A DNA stretch of 64,000 nucleotides, taken from positions 60,720,150 to 60,784,149 of the forward strand of contig JARZZO010000002.1 of NCBI GenBank assembly GCA_030544215.1, given 5' to 3'. Made by a program: the position numbers and the translations under genes. Shown piece by piece: positions 34,201 to 49,200 of the stretch. The stretch is from Zantedeschia hybrid cultivar. Lineage: Eukaryota; Streptophyta; Magnoliopsida; Alismatales; Araceae. Position 1 is the stretch's first letter. Every line of letters starts with the position of its first letter. The notes below the pieces were generated by a model. That model saw nothing but the letters and a program-made list of their open reading frames with translations. It was not told the DNA's origin and searched no databases.

Positions 34201-37200
34201 GGATAATGAGATTGTTCAGTTTGCTTCCTTGGAATCCTTGCTACAGTTATTGTCCGAAGTTCAAATTGACGAGTATCAGAGTGATTTTTTTATATGGCAT
34301 TGCAACAATAATAAATTTTCTGTTAAATCACTCTATGATCTGATAGAAGGGAATCGTTCTTCTTATAGTAGATGTCCAGAAGTTTAGAAAGTCCTTTAAA
34401 AATCCGAGCATTCATGTGGCTACTGTTTCAGAGAAAATTGATGACCAAAGTGCGCAGGAAGAAATGGAGCTTACAAAATGATGTGTTTTGTGCTCTTTGT
34501 GGACTTTATGAGGAGACGGTTGATCATCTGTTTGTTCAATGTGAGATTAGCAGGGAAGTCTGGAGGATAGTAGCTCTTATAGTGGGTATTCAATTTAAGT
34601 TTGATACTATTGATGAGCTGTTGATCTTCAAAAATTGTAGATTCAAAAGTGGTTCAACAGTTCACTCAAAGTTGACGCTGCTCGCTCCGCTCATAGTGTG
34701 CTGGAGTATTTGGAGGAGTCGAAATGATGTCATTTTTAGAGGATGCAGGGTTTATGTGGAAAATATTTTGCTTCGAGTCGGCCTATTTCATGTATCATTG
34801 GGCAGATTCATTCTTGGCGTCTCAGCTGAAGATTGGTCCAATGCATTCCGGGACAATTAAGAGTTTTTTGGCTTTATTTTTTAGTAGGGAGGAACCTCTC
34901 CTCCAACTTGGTTGTATCACCTCTATTTATTTAATAAAATTGGTGGCATATACTACAATTTTATTTCAAAAAGAAAAAAATATATCATATCAGGTCCCTC
35001 TTGTAGTGGTCACACCTCAGATTAAATTACTTATTTTCTCTAAGTTTAAACAGTAATTTGAGATGCAACATTATCCACATATTTCAAAAGATTTTTCACT
35101 AAATTGGTTGCGTGATAAAGTTGTAACCACACAAATGATCTTGAAAATAAACCCATCAGTTATTATCATTACAACTCTTTCACCAGTAGTCATTATGATT
35201 GGAATAAGTTCTTATAACTTATACTTTTAGACTCTACAGTAAAAAGTACAGCTTGCCCCACAAGTAAAGATACACCGCGAACAATGGCCTAACCATAAGA
35301 ACCATGAAAAGAGCCTTCAAACCTTTTCCACCAACAGCTACCAAGTTTTGCTAAATAACTTACAAGCTAACTTCCCTGGAAGTGTTATCACCATTGTAAA
35401 TACAGTAGAAGAAATCGGACTAAAAAAGCATCAAAATGTACCCTGTAAGCACTTTTCAGAATTTGTGACATACTGCTATAAGGGTACATTTCATGTACAC
35501 AGATTAGTATGCATTTTACAAAATCCTAGGGTATAATGATGAGCATATGTAAAATTGTGTAACAGGATCTTACAAATGTCAGAGGTTCGTTCCTACAACT
35601 TATCCAATAGAAAGCTATAAAATCAGAATCAGGTCCTAAATTGTCCAACGGCCATCTCACAGAAGGTGGGTTTGTATAATAAAAATCTTTGAAGACTGCC
35701 CCATTGAATATGAGTCTAAAAGCCAAATGCTTGAGGTCCCCCACAGAATGTTGGGTCCAGAATCCATGAGCATGTCCATAAAACAGAGATGCCCAAAGGA
35801 GAGTTTATATGACGAAGATGTATGAAGGATATGGAAGTGTCTCCATAAAACAAATCATTTAGACATTTGAAGACAACTTAAATCTTTTTTTTTTTTAGGG
35901 GGGGGGATGGAGGGAAAGCTTTCTATACTCTAAGCCTCTTAGTCTTCTTATTGCATTGAGAGCCAAAATTTTCATCACTAGTAATAACAGAATCTATCAG
36001 AACTAATCACTGAATCTAATAGTTTTTTTTCTTATGTATCAAAAACTCGTGGCGTCCTAGATAATTTGCAATCACTTTTAATGGTAATTACTTATTAAAT
36101 AACCATGATAATTGCTAAATGAGGAGCACTTGAAAAGCAAATGTAGTTATTTTAACTAATGTTAACAAGGTCTAACAAGCACCTGACCAAAAATTCAGAA
36201 ACATAACAAAGGCAGATAGTAGCAAAAGAAAGTAACTTCAAGAAATGAAGTATTAAATAAATTGAATTAAGATTAGAATCTTAACAAAGGCATTAGAATC
36301 TTAACAAAGGTTTAAGATAGTAAGACATGCCTTAATAACAACCAGAGACAATAAAGTTACATGATTGAGCCTGCTACATGCTAGGTGAAGACCAGTTACC
36401 TGAAGAAGAAATCTTAATCTTCTTTTCCTCCTTTTCTGTCCTGTCTCTGCTTGTTAGCTGAACTGGCCTTTCCTCCTTTCTCCCTTCCCCTTAACCTTCC
36501 CTCACCCCCTATTTACAAGGGGAAGGGGGATAGTCTGCATTTATAAAGGACAAACATTTACAGAAAAGTTCCTCTAGCAACATTCATCGCATTTTAGGTA
36601 TTCACATTATTGTTTTAATCCTTGCTGTTTTTTCAATTAGATCATCCTTTCGCTTCTTATAGTCTCTTTCAAAGATCATCTCTGATGCATTGCAGTCCTT
36701 TTGTATGTGCATATAAGGAGCAATCTTGCATCAGGTAGATTACTATCTCAAATAACGATTGGTGGACTCTTAAAGGACAACAAAACTATGATCAGTACTT
36801 GGCTGCAGGAATCAAAGGAGATGGGATTTTCCCTTCATTTTGCTCCTTGGTTGCTTATAGAAGGCTTTATTTTCATCAGGACTCAGGCCGCTGCTCTCTT
36901 CTTATGCATGCAATCTCTTGGAATTTTGGAGAATTTTATAGAAACTGTGCTGTTTACTAGAAAACATCTTTGGTTCTTCTTTTGCATGGTCAACACTGAG
37001 TTGTAGATGTGTAGGTCAATGTTTCTGGATTATCCAACTCATTTTGTTGTCTTGTTGGTATAAGATCCACACAGTTTCTGACCCAGTGGAAGGCGCCTGG
37101 ATCTGGATGTTGTTCAAACAGTGTTGGAGATGTAATTTGCATTGTGGTTGTGATTACTATGAGCTGCTCATGTCTCTGCAGAAAATACTAACATGTTGCA

Positions 37201-40200
37201 GTTGTGATTACTATGAGCTGCTCCTGTGGGCTCTGCAGGAAATACTAACATGCAGACACTAGAAGTGATGGCGATATGTCATATGTGGTGGTGGAAGCCG
37301 TCCAGTATTGAAGGGATTTCTCTCTGTGTGACAACTGACAACACATCATATGAAGATGGATTTGGTTGACTGTTGGATGGATAAGCATCCAACCAATGAG
37401 ATCTGGATTTGGAACTGGATAATATCCTTCCACTTCCACAGCCTTGGCTAAAATGAACCAAATTGATTTGACTTTGGAAATGCTTTAGGGATGTGGAGTA
37501 CATTCACATTATGAGCGGATTTCCTCAGCATTGATTATATGCTCAGATTTTTTTTTTTAAGAAAGTATGGTTGCACCACAAATTTTATTAAGAATAAATA
37601 GAGGGGGTTGCAATCATGATCAGGATTTGGAGAGGTTACTATATATAAAATAGAGTTCCTTAGTGCCACATGTCAACATCAGAATCTTCTGTTTATCGCC
37701 TAAATTCTCTCTCCCTCTTTCTCTCTTCCCTATTAATATTTCTATCCTTATTAATTCTCTCTCTCTCTTCCCCCTCTCTCTCCCTTTCCTATTAATATCC
37801 CTTATCCCATATTAATTCTCTCTCATTAATTTTCTCTCTCTCCCTCTCTCTATTAATTCTCTCTCTTTAGGTTCTCTCTCCCCCTCTCTCTCTCTCACTT
37901 CTATTTCACGTTTAAAATCTTTGCAGCAAGAAAACGCATGAAAAAAAATATTGCCAAGGGTAATTGAACATAATTGGTCATTTCGTACACATGAAAATTA
38001 TTTTCTAAATCTATTGAGACTACCTACCAACATGCAGATAAAGAGTACAATATTCATCAAAAATGGCAAAATCGAGGGATAAGAAAGATAGTGGATGGTG
38101 AAGAATCTGGAATAAGAAGAGTATCCTTTTCCGTTGGAATGTGTTTTTTGTTTAACTAATTTATTGTAAATTATTTTTAAAAAATCACTATATAATAAAA
38201 CTCGCCTTTTTACAAGTCTCTTTTTAGGGTCATTACGATTATATTATTTAAAATAATTGAGAACGTTAGGTAAAAAAGATTGACTAATATCTCATCAATC
38301 TGGCATGTCATTTGTTACATATGCAATAAACATTTGATTTCTTAATTCTTTATATTGATTTTATATTTATTTTTTCCTTTCTTTTTATTTTCTTATCTTT
38401 TTTCTTCTCCGCGCAACACGCGGGTTTTTTTGCTAGCTATAAAGAAAAGACAGTTCTAAAGCAAACATTTTCTATATATCTTCTACTTCCTTGGGAGACG
38501 CTATCATTTCTCTCCTTCTATATACTCCAGCAAATCACATGAGGGACGGTAGGAGATGATGATGTTGAGTGCTCTTCCTCGTCTTTTTTTTTTTGAGAAT
38601 TGGATGGCACAATAAATATATTAATAAAAGAAGAACATCAAAAAAGGAGGCGGCATTCACATTACAAAAAGCTAATTTCCACTCTCTAACTCTATTACAC
38701 ACAAAAGAGACAATCTGCTCTTGGACCAAAGCTTCATGCTTGAAAATCCTTTAGTTCCTTTCATCCCAAGTGGCCTACAAGGTCGCGTGAAGTACCAGCC
38801 ACCACATCTGACGGTTGACCTTAGGTAATCAAATCATGCCCCAAGACTGAAGAAGAGTCATTGAGGCGGCACTGCCAAAGGACCAATAGTCTCATCCTCC
38901 TTCCTGCACAAGGAGCAGACAGTCTATCACATTTGGGCAGCCTGCAGAGCGAAATCCTCCATAGAAGAACTTTAATCTTGAGACGACCCTTCGGGGATCA
39001 AACCTGACGAAAAAACTGATGCTAGACACCACCATCTTCTATGACCTTGTAAGCAGATTTAACATAGAAAGTACCTGAGGCTTCCCAGCCCCACACCCAA
39101 GCATCCGATCTTAAGGGGTCCACCAAGAAACCCTAGAGATCCAACAATAAAATCCCAAAGTCTCCAATCTCCCTATCCCTCAATTGCCTCCTAAAGGAGG
39201 GCATCCAGCCCCCTCCAACAGGAGCTGGATCAAACATCTGAACCACTTATGTGAGAGGAATGGAGGCAATGGTAAACAAGGAGGGCAACATGTTGGATAA
39301 GTGGGAGGCACCACACCACTTATCAACCCAAAACAGACAACTCATCCCGTCGCCTAGGGAGGAAGCTGCTCTCACAACATCCACACTCTGAAGAATGCCT
39401 CTCCACACTTGAGAGAGTCTGAACATAGAAGAAGGAAACACATCCACACTCTGGACCTGCTATAGAATTTATGATGGATCACTTCCAGTGAAAGGCTGGA
39501 ATCTACAGTGCTCAACTTCCAAAGCCACTTAGAAAGAAGATCAAGATTGAAGTCTAGTAAACCCTTGATACCTAATTCCCCATTCTCCTTACTTTGCACA
39601 CTCTCCTGATGATACATCATGCCTTCTCATTTTACTACCATCCCCACTACCTTTCAAAAATATCTACAATGAATGGACTCCAACTGTTTGGCCACCACTT
39701 TCAGGAGGCAGAAAATGGACAAGGAGTAGATGGGAAGGCTAGGCAAGATTGATTTACAAAGCATGAACCTATCCTCATAACATAGTAGCCTGCCTTTCCA
39801 TCTCGCCAACCTAGAGTCAAACTTCTGCACCACTTTCTGTCTTCTGCCAATTTGTATGAAGTAGCTTTCCGGCGTAAGAGTGAGCCCAGATAGGTGATAG
39901 GAAAACACCCAACCTAGCAACCCAAGATGGTAGCCACTTTGGCCATCTCTTTATCTCCCATATAAGTACCAATAGCCTGACTCTTGGAGAAGTTGAAATT
40001 AGCCCACTAATCTCTTGGAACAACTCTAGGACGAGTCTAGCCACGAAAAGTTGATCTACATCAGCCCAAGGAAGGCAATAGCATCATCTGCATATTGAAG
40101 ATGGGTGATCTAACTATTAAGGTTACTAAAAGGGAAACCTGTAATAAGTCTAGCCACCTCTACTTCTTCTACATCCTACTAAGAACATGAGCAACCAGAA

Positions 40201-43200
40201 CAAAGAGAAAGGAAACATGGGATCTCCTTGTCAGACACCTCTACTGTTGGAGAAAGAAGGGAGAGGGTTCCCATTAAGGAGAACTGCAAAGGAGGTAGAT
40301 GAGATGCACTTTCTAATCCAGCTCACCCACTTATGCCTAGTCCATCTATTTCAGAACTTAAAGCAAAGATCCCCAATTGACCTTGTCATATGCTTTCTCA
40401 AATCCAACTTCAACACTATCCCCTTATTGTGGGATTGCTACGTAGAATGTATGCATTCATGAGTCGCTAAGAAAATTTTTCTGAATCTACCTCCCCTTGA
40501 TGAAGCTGCTTTGGAACTGACTAACCAATCTATGGATCACCTTCACCATTCTAGCTGCCAGCACCTTGGTAAGGATCTTATACACCCATTGAGTAGACTG
40601 ATAAGCTGAAGATTAGCTAATGAGTCTGCCCTTGCTTCTTAGGAATGAACACTAGGTAGGTCTTGTTGAGCCCTCTGAGATGGGCCCTACCCTCCTAAAA
40701 CTCCACTACTGCCATCAATTAAAGATCTTTGACCATCTTTCAACAGTGTTTATAAAGGAGCATTGGGAAACCATCAGGGCCAGGAGCTTTGCCCCCAGGC
40801 AAGGTGAACACCGCTGCTCTAAGCTCCTCCTCCAAAACAGGGAAAGAGAGCTCAGATCTAGCTGCATCTAGCAGTTGAGGAAGAAGGTCCTGCTGAAAGG
40901 ATGGTCTTGCATGCTTATCTTCAGAAAACAGACCTGCATAGAAGTGAAGACTGTGCCTTTTGATGTCGGCATCGTGAGAAATGATTTCACCTTCCACACC
41001 TGCTCAGATTTCTGGTACTGTGGTAACTCTCCTTCAATTAAACTACACAGAGCTTTAACTGTAAAGTGGCTACCATTTCTCCCCAGGTTGCCTGATCTTC
41101 AAGTCACTCACTATTTGGAAGGCTGAAAGCAGCTGTAGCATAGAGTCAAATTCATCCAACTCCTCTTCCTTGATCCATCTTCTAAAGATAATGTGCTGAT
41201 AAAGTCATATACTAAGACATTCATTCTGCACATATGTTTGCTTTGTTGGATCTTTTATACTGATTGATAACTGCAAATTCCGGCTTTCACGTTAGGTAAA
41301 TGAGTCTAGCATAGAGTAATATTGCATTCATCTAATAAGGTGTATCTGTGGCTATTGTGCTTATTTGCAGGAGGTGTATCTTAACTACTTTAGAAACATA
41401 TTATTTTCCTAATGCTGCTGCATGCCTCTGCTTTTCCTATTTATTTTAATTTATCATTTCATTTCAGTGTGCTAAAGTAGTTAAGACTGTGCACGCAGGT
41501 TGGCATATATGTAGTATCTGTGAGAAAGCTGCTCATTATATGTGCTTGACATGCACATATTCCTTGTGCAAGACTTGCATCAAAGAAGCACAGTTTGTTT
41601 GTGTTAGAGGGAACAAAGGATTCTGTGAAGCTTGCAGGAGCACTGTGATGCTGATAGAAACAGATGAGCAAGAGAAGAAAGTGGTGTGCAACGTCTGATC
41701 TTTTCATACTATGCCATTTCTTTCAACTGCATAGAGTCATTTTTTTTTCCCTCAAAGCCATTTCTTTCAAATGCATAGTCACGTTTTTCTCAAATTTGAT
41801 TTTATTTTACAAACTTTTGGAAATAAGTATTATAAGTAAGCTTGAAGGTGAGGGTCATAGTTGCAGTGGTGCGACATTACTGAATCATGAGGACATTTGT
41901 ATTTCTTGATAGAGCCTTTTTTTTGGATGGTTCTGCAAAATTCATTAATTGGAAAAAGGTTAAGTTACAACAAAGCTCTAAAAAAATCCCTCTCTACAAT
42001 ACAGCAAGATGGTGTTCCCCTGAAAACCTCCCCAAAAGTGACAGAAAGGAGGATTGAGTATCATTTACATTGCAAGATTGCAAATATCATTGCCCCATTC
42101 TTGAAACCCTAACACACAAATGAAAGAGGCTATCCTATCGGCAGTCCTGGTCTCCCTTCTGAAGATCCTTGTATTTCTTTCACCCAGATTGCTCACAAAG
42201 TAGCATGGAAAATCAACCATGACCCCATTGGTCCCTTAATATTCTATGTCTGACTTCATCCGGAGAAGAGGCTGTCCAAACATTCTGGCAACTGGTGAAC
42301 CACCTGTAGCCTACTTAAAATCATCTCCCACACCTCTATGGAGGAATATGTCAAGAAAAGGTGCTCAATAGAGTCTTCTCGCTCTCCCATCTTTTTTTAG
42401 AACTTTCAATATACTTTATAGTTTATAGTATTGTTTTAGCCTATTTCTAGCCCAATCTATATGGTCAAATTATATTGAACTCTTTTCCTCTTAAAAGTGG
42501 GATTGCATTGAATCATCAACTTCATCTTCCAACTGAAATTTGGAGTTGAAGGTGTTCTAGTTTTTTTCTTTGCAGTTGGAACACTTAAGAAGCCCTTATC
42601 ACCATGAAATGAAGTGAAATTTTATTTTCGTGAGAGTAGTTTCTAACCACATGAGAGAGCATAAGGAGTGATAAGGGTTTCCATGTTTTGCTGGCTGGCT
42701 GGACTGAGGTATAGAATGGCCTGTGCTCTAGGTTAAAGCTGAACCCATGCTTTTGCCCTTGGCTTAAATGACTGGGTCGGGAACCGGAGTCCGAACTGGC
42801 TGTTTATGGCTAGTATTGGCCAATTCTGTCTGGTTTCAATCACATAGTGAGTAGAGAATTAGGAATGAGGGGGTGGGGGGCCAAGCGGCAGGAGCAGGAA
42901 GACTGAAGAGGAGGATAAGAACATGATGATGATGCAAATGAAGGGGGAAAAAGAAAGCACATGAATAAGCATGCCCCTTGCGGGTCTCCGGCATTTAATG
43001 GTGGGAGTCATCGATGTCGGCTGTGGTGCCATGATGATGATGGCAGCAGATTCAGTGGCAAAGGGGTAGGCCAAAGGCACTGCAGGCATGTGCTGCCCAC
43101 CATCCTCTTGTTTTATTTTTCTTTCTCCTTTCTTATCTGGATCAATGGGAGTAACCAGTGGCATGGGGGCAGATGTGCTGGTCTTTTAGGTTTTTGTTAT

Positions 43201-46200
43201 GCATCTGGGCATTCGAGATGGGGGAAATTTATAAACTGCCCTCCACATAAAGAGATGTGCCACTTAAAACAAAAAACCAGTAGATGGACTACCCGTGCCA
43301 GTTCTGATTCAGGCCTCCAGTTCTGATTCAGTTTGGCTTTTTCAAACCATGATTATGCTCCCATTTGGAGCCATTACCAGGCAGAAACCTGTCAAAAGTA
43401 GGTCCAACATTTGGAGGGGACCTTTGCAAAAGTTGACATAATGGAATAATGAGACCACAATAGAGCATGCAGTCCAACCGCAATGGAAGTAAAATAGGAT
43501 CATCCATACATGGCTCCAAAATAAAAAATACAAGTGTTTAGGTAAATTTACATAGCCATTCAAGGATAGGTAGGGTGCAAATGAGTCGAGTTCTACCCTG
43601 TTCAATCTTGGTTTGACTAGTTTTAATTGAGTTCGATTTCAAGCCGAGTATCTATGGCGATTGTTCAAGCTTGGCTCATTTAGATATTGAATGAGATTGA
43701 GCCAAGTATTGAGTAGCTCACGAGCCTAAATCCATGGTAGGTTTAGTCTAAACTTTTTAAATTTAAGTTTGTAAGCTCAGGCCAAACCACAGTAAGTACC
43801 AATCTGTTTGCACCCTTGGTTATTTGATAGAAAATTCTATAAGACATTAAATGTCTTGGTGGTTTTTGCAAATAACCCCCTAAACGATTTCATATAAACC
43901 CCTAAGTAAGGTGTTCATTTTCAATTTCACCAAAAGCACTATTATCCTAAATAGAATTTTCTTTTATTAATGACGATTATTAAATGAAAATATCAATAAT
44001 AACGTCAGTGAAAGTATACATACCTTTTGAACAACACATTGTCCTTTATAGTAAATTTCTTTTTGGACATCTAGATATGATAACTACCAAAAATACCCCT
44101 CATTAAGTAACTTGGCCTAATGATAATGATTATTATCATATCCATATGTTTTGAGATTTTTCGGGCTATAGAACACAATATGTGTAGAGATTTTTCTGGC
44201 TACAGAGCACAATGTGTTGTTGAAAAGTATTTGTACTTTAACCAACATTTAATAGCCCTCACATATTCTATACAGGGTAACAATGTTTTAAATTCAAAAA
44301 TAAACATTATAGTTAAAAGGGTTATATGCAAATATGTATCATACGGGGGATCATCCACAAATATGAAATCTTTTAGGTGGTTATATGCAAATATGTATCA
44401 TACAATGAGTTATTTGCAAATATGAAATCTTTTAGGATGTTATTTACAAAACCCGAATATCTTATTAACTAAATTTGCTCATAAATAGACTGATTAAATG
44501 CTATGTAGTCATAGGCGAGTGAGGCGATCAGTGGTTTGCCTCAGCTTCAAATGCCTAGGTGATCGCCTAGGCATTTGAGGCGATTTGTTTTCTCTCATAC
44601 ATCACCATGAAGGAGGAAAATGTCAGGATGAAGAAAATAAAGAAACATCCAAGATAATTATATGTAAGACCTTGAGAAACATTGGCTATGTCCAACATGT
44701 AATGACCAATTTGTATAAAGCACCCACGTAAGTAGTGATGGTCTTAGGAATCATAAAAAATAAGAAAAAATGTAGTAGCATGTAAGAAAAAGGGAAAAAA
44801 TGTGACAACATGTAAGAGAAAAAAAAAGGGTATTGGACTTTGTTAGAAGAGGCATTAGCCACTTTGGAATAATTAAGAAGAAAGTAAGTATCACATAATT
44901 AAAAAAGAAACAAGTGTTTGGCATAGATTCCATGGGCAAGTGCCTAGGTGAGTGAGACAAACATGAGGCGAGGCGAGGTGTTCTTCGCTCATCTCAACCT
45001 AGTTCATCGCCTAGGCGAGCGACGCAATTGCCTTTGATAATACAGATTAAACGAGTACTTAAAATAGGTCGTAATGAGTACTTAAACGAGCTCTTAATGA
45101 GTATGTTAATGAGCTCTTAATAAAACAAACTCTTAATGAGTACCTAAACGACCTTGTTCACAAAACATAATCAAGCTAGGCTTGCTTGTGTTCAAGCTTG
45201 GGCTCATTTAATGAACTGAGCTTAAAATTTTGTTCAAACATGTTTATTTAGCTTAATGAAGGAGCTGAATCGAGCTATTAGCGAGCAGTCTCATGAGCTG
45301 TTCATCGAGCGTAGTGGTTCATTTGCAGCCCCAAGTGTGGCTAGATGAATGGTACGTATCCCAAAAGAAAGGAGCTACATTATCATAGGGTACAGATGAT
45401 GCCATTTGCCCACCTGCCTCACCACAGCCTCTGCTACAATCCCTTTGAGTAAAATGTTCCTACAGAATCTTTGGTGTAGAAAGCATGAGTCTCCTACCAG
45501 AGTCAGTAGGGGTCAATTGCCCCCTATAACCCACAATTCGTAACTATGTGCCATAATCAATATAGAAGATGGAGATAGACAAGACAAACATGCAGCAAAT
45601 ATGTCCATCTTTCCTTTATTTGCATATGGTGCTTTTCATGTCACATTATCATGAGAACATACACTTATTTATTCTTTTCATACTAAACTGAACCACGAAC
45701 ATGCAAGTGGTAGAAACAATCCATAAAGTCATAATCCAGGGCTTTCTTTATTTACCAGTATTAAAGTTCACATATGTAGATATCGTCATTATCATCATAG
45801 CTGGCATTGCCATGGTCCTTGTGGTTAGTGTATTTGTAGTTCTTTATCACCATCATGTTCATAATTGTCATATTTTGCACATCCATGCCAAGTTGTCACC
45901 CTAGTTTCATCATCATGTCATGTTATAAATCCATTCTTGTTTGCGTACTAGCGTTCCCCTCCTAGACATTCTTGCTTATCCTAACAATGCCTCCAATCCC
46001 AAAGATGACATGGGTCATCTCTAACCATGTCATTGTTGTCCCCTGCATCAGTGCATCTCATGGAACGTTGAACGGCTGATTCTGATCTGGATCAGTATCG
46101 GCCATTTCAGAACAGGATTGCCACTAGTTGATCCAATTTTTAGGGGTAAAATATCTTAAAAAAAAAATCAGTCGGATAGGCCTAGATTGCCTGGGATTGG

Positions 46201-49200
46201 GATGGAATCGGGTGAATTGCTCAATTCAGATTGGTCAAATCACCCAATCCAGGTTGACCTGGTGGAAAGGGTTTTAAGCCCCTTTTCTCATGCTGTCTGC
46301 TATGTTTTCATCAGTTGTGGTCGGTTGCCGCCGCCCGTCCCTGTCAGTCGCTGTCATCGGCCACCAAAATCTGGCCAAATTCACTGTTTTTTCTAAGCAA
46401 AAAGGAGGAAAAGGAAGAGGAGAAAGAAGGAAAAGAAAGAGGAAAAAGAAGCAAAAGAAGATTTATAAGAGTAGGAGTTTAGGGGATTGTGTACTTTTTA
46501 TTTGCTTTTCATCACATAATATTCAAAAGGATATGTTTGTATGTTTAATGCATTGTCATGCTTGTTTAATGTTATAAATTAATATAGGTACTCATTTTTT
46601 TCCAATTGATTTGCATATGTAACTATCGTTTTCGATTTTTTTTTTTTTGTCTTCTTCCTATTTTTTTTCTTTCTGATTTTTAACTAATTTTTAATTTTTT
46701 TAATTAGGCCGATCTTGGATTGGCCTTTCTTCCATTGGGTCGACTAACTCAGTCGATTCTACTCGGATCAGATCGGGATCGAGACCAGTTGATCTTGGAA
46801 GCTGATCTGAGCCCATTCCATGGTGTACCAAGGAATGGAGGATTGGGTTCGATTGGGTCGGCCGATCGGATTGGTTCTGGTCCTATCCCTCTTCTCCCTT
46901 ATTTAAGTGCCCAAGAAAAATAAATAAAATGTATAAAACTTCTGCAAAATGTACAAATGATTTTCTTTGTCCAAACCTTTATTTCTTCACTTTACTTTGC
47001 TCTTTAAGTCAATCTGTACACTCTATCTTGTTTCTTTAGTAAGTGGTCTCTCTCTATAACACACATTATCTCTTTATCTTTCATCTCTAAAATTTTCTCT
47101 CTCTTGCTTTCTAATAATTCACTGCAATTTTTCTTATTTTACATAAAATATTAATTATTTTCAACAATAAATAAAATCAATATTTATCATGACGTGATTT
47201 CAAAGAAAAATTAAGAAATATGTATCACTTTTTTTGGGTGAAGATTATATGGTTATGGATACAAGCGATAGTAAGAGTACTTCAATCGTATACATTTACA
47301 CTAACCTGTATTTCAGATATCGTCCATAATGAACATGTAATTTTTTTAATCAATTACTTGAATGCATACCTCCTTTGGTGCTCCACATTCTCATAGTACT
47401 AGATCTGGGATATGCTATTGTATTATGAGAATGTGACATTGGCACCAAAGGGGTATGGATTTTGGTCATTGATAAAAAATTTCATGTTCTTTATGGATGA
47501 CATTTGAGATACAATTTGGTAAAATATATATGATTAAAGTACCTTAATTGTCGCTTGTACTCAGAACATGATAATCTTTAGCAAAATAAAGAGTGATGTA
47601 TACTTTTTAATTTTTCTTCGAAAACATGTTAAATTTATTGACTTTATTTAGTATTGATAATTGTTAACGTTAATGTATCTAAGAGAAGAAAAACATTACA
47701 GTGAATTATTAGAGAGCAAGAGAGAGAAAATTTTAGAGAGATAAGGATGTTGGAAAGAGAGTGTTATAGAAAGACAACTTACTAAAAAAAGGCTTGAAAA
47801 GTATATCCAGTTGTTATAGAGTGCCACTTCCCAAAGCGAACTCAAAGTATCAAAGAAATGAGAGCTTTGTAGAAACTAAAAATAGAACACTAGAATCATG
47901 AAAAGATAAATCATAGAGAGAGAAGAGAGTTTGGACTTTAGGGAGGGAAAGTTTAAAGAGAGGGGGAGAGAAAACTTAGAGAAATGTTAGGTAGATAGAG
48001 AAAACTTAGAGAGAGAGAGATGAGGATAAAGAGAGAGAAAGGCACTTGGAATGTTGGATGGGGTGGAGAGTGGCTATATAGACCCCCCAAGGCCCAAACT
48101 AGCCAACAGCAAGTTTCATGGCTAGTTTGGAACTAGTCATTGGGCAAAGGATCGGTCCGATCTGGACCGACCCGTCTAGGTCGGCTGATTCGTCTGTTCC
48201 TGCTCCTATCCGGTCGATCTCGGGTCAAGTTCAGTGGATTGGGGCACATGATCGAATTGGACCGGCCCAAAACAGATCGGATCGGTCGTGAAGATCCGGC
48301 GCACATGTGGTGCACATCCAAGTGCTTTTCTTTCCAGTGTGCATTGCCCATCCTCTATAGCTTGGACGTGGGCTTTGCTAAGTTATCGTTGTTCAGAACT
48401 TATTGCAAAATGTTGAGGTTCTTCATGTCTTAACTCTTTTTCGCCTTCTTCTTTTAGCTTCTAATCTATTTCATGACCATGTTCTCTTTTTAGTGTCAAA
48501 CCAAATTTCATCTTTTCCGCCTTTGTTGTCTTGAATAAAATTAGATCTATAATTCTCCTGGCCCTCTACCTGTCTTTTTGGGTGGCTCCAAGTCTTGAAT
48601 ATTATGAGAACATACCTTCTGGAACTGCCCCACCTTCCCTGTAAACTGAAACCCAGTGCCTTTCCCTTCTCCAAAATGTCTTCATTATTCAAATTGGACA
48701 GAATCCCATCTTGCTGCGCTTTGAGTTCAGTCCTCCCCTTAACTACCAACTGGGAGATATCTTTCTCTTAATATAAGCATCTCCAGTCCCATTAGCCTTC
48801 TGCTCATTTCTTGGGGAAGATGACAGAGGAGGGGGGATTTTTGAGGGGATAAATTATTTCCTCTGCTTAGAGACTTACCTGGGTTTCTATAATGAAGATC
48901 GTAATGGATCCTGCCCTCTCCAAAGACATGCCATCTTGTTGAGGAGGAGGAGTGCTTCCATGAATGCCACTTGCCTCCGATTGGATTTCCTTTCTCTGTT
49001 GCAGCCGTTCCACACCCCCACTTGCCAAAATCATTCTTGCCAGCCATAAACCCTTTCCCTTCTTCTGCCTTCCTAAACTTTCCCTGCTTGTAAACCCTCA
49101 GCTCCCTTGCTTTCCTCTTATTGCATCTGAGTTCCTGCCGACAAACCCTTGAGTGCTTGTGAGGGTAGCATGGAAATAGGCATTTTCCGCACCTCATCTG

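Larger units (their letters stand above)
31457..41498 (+). other. Intron 2 of the NERD-like gene (10,042 bp)
   Basis: The intron lies between GTGAGT and GCACGCAG. It contains a plus-strand LINE with internal deletion (32,425-34,978), a tandem duplication (37,147-37,257), a small LINE 3' end (37,549-37,640), a CT-rich stretch (37,690-37,905) and a minus-strand LINE (38,584-about 41,180). 35.0-37.1 kb holds nothing recognised. No LTR retrotransposon is present. Confidence 0.88.

Noticed and set aside
45701..45904. A 67-residue hydrophobic open frame resembling a small membrane protein
   Set aside because: It is AT-rich intron sequence. The hydrophobicity comes from T-rich codons, with no start context or similarity.
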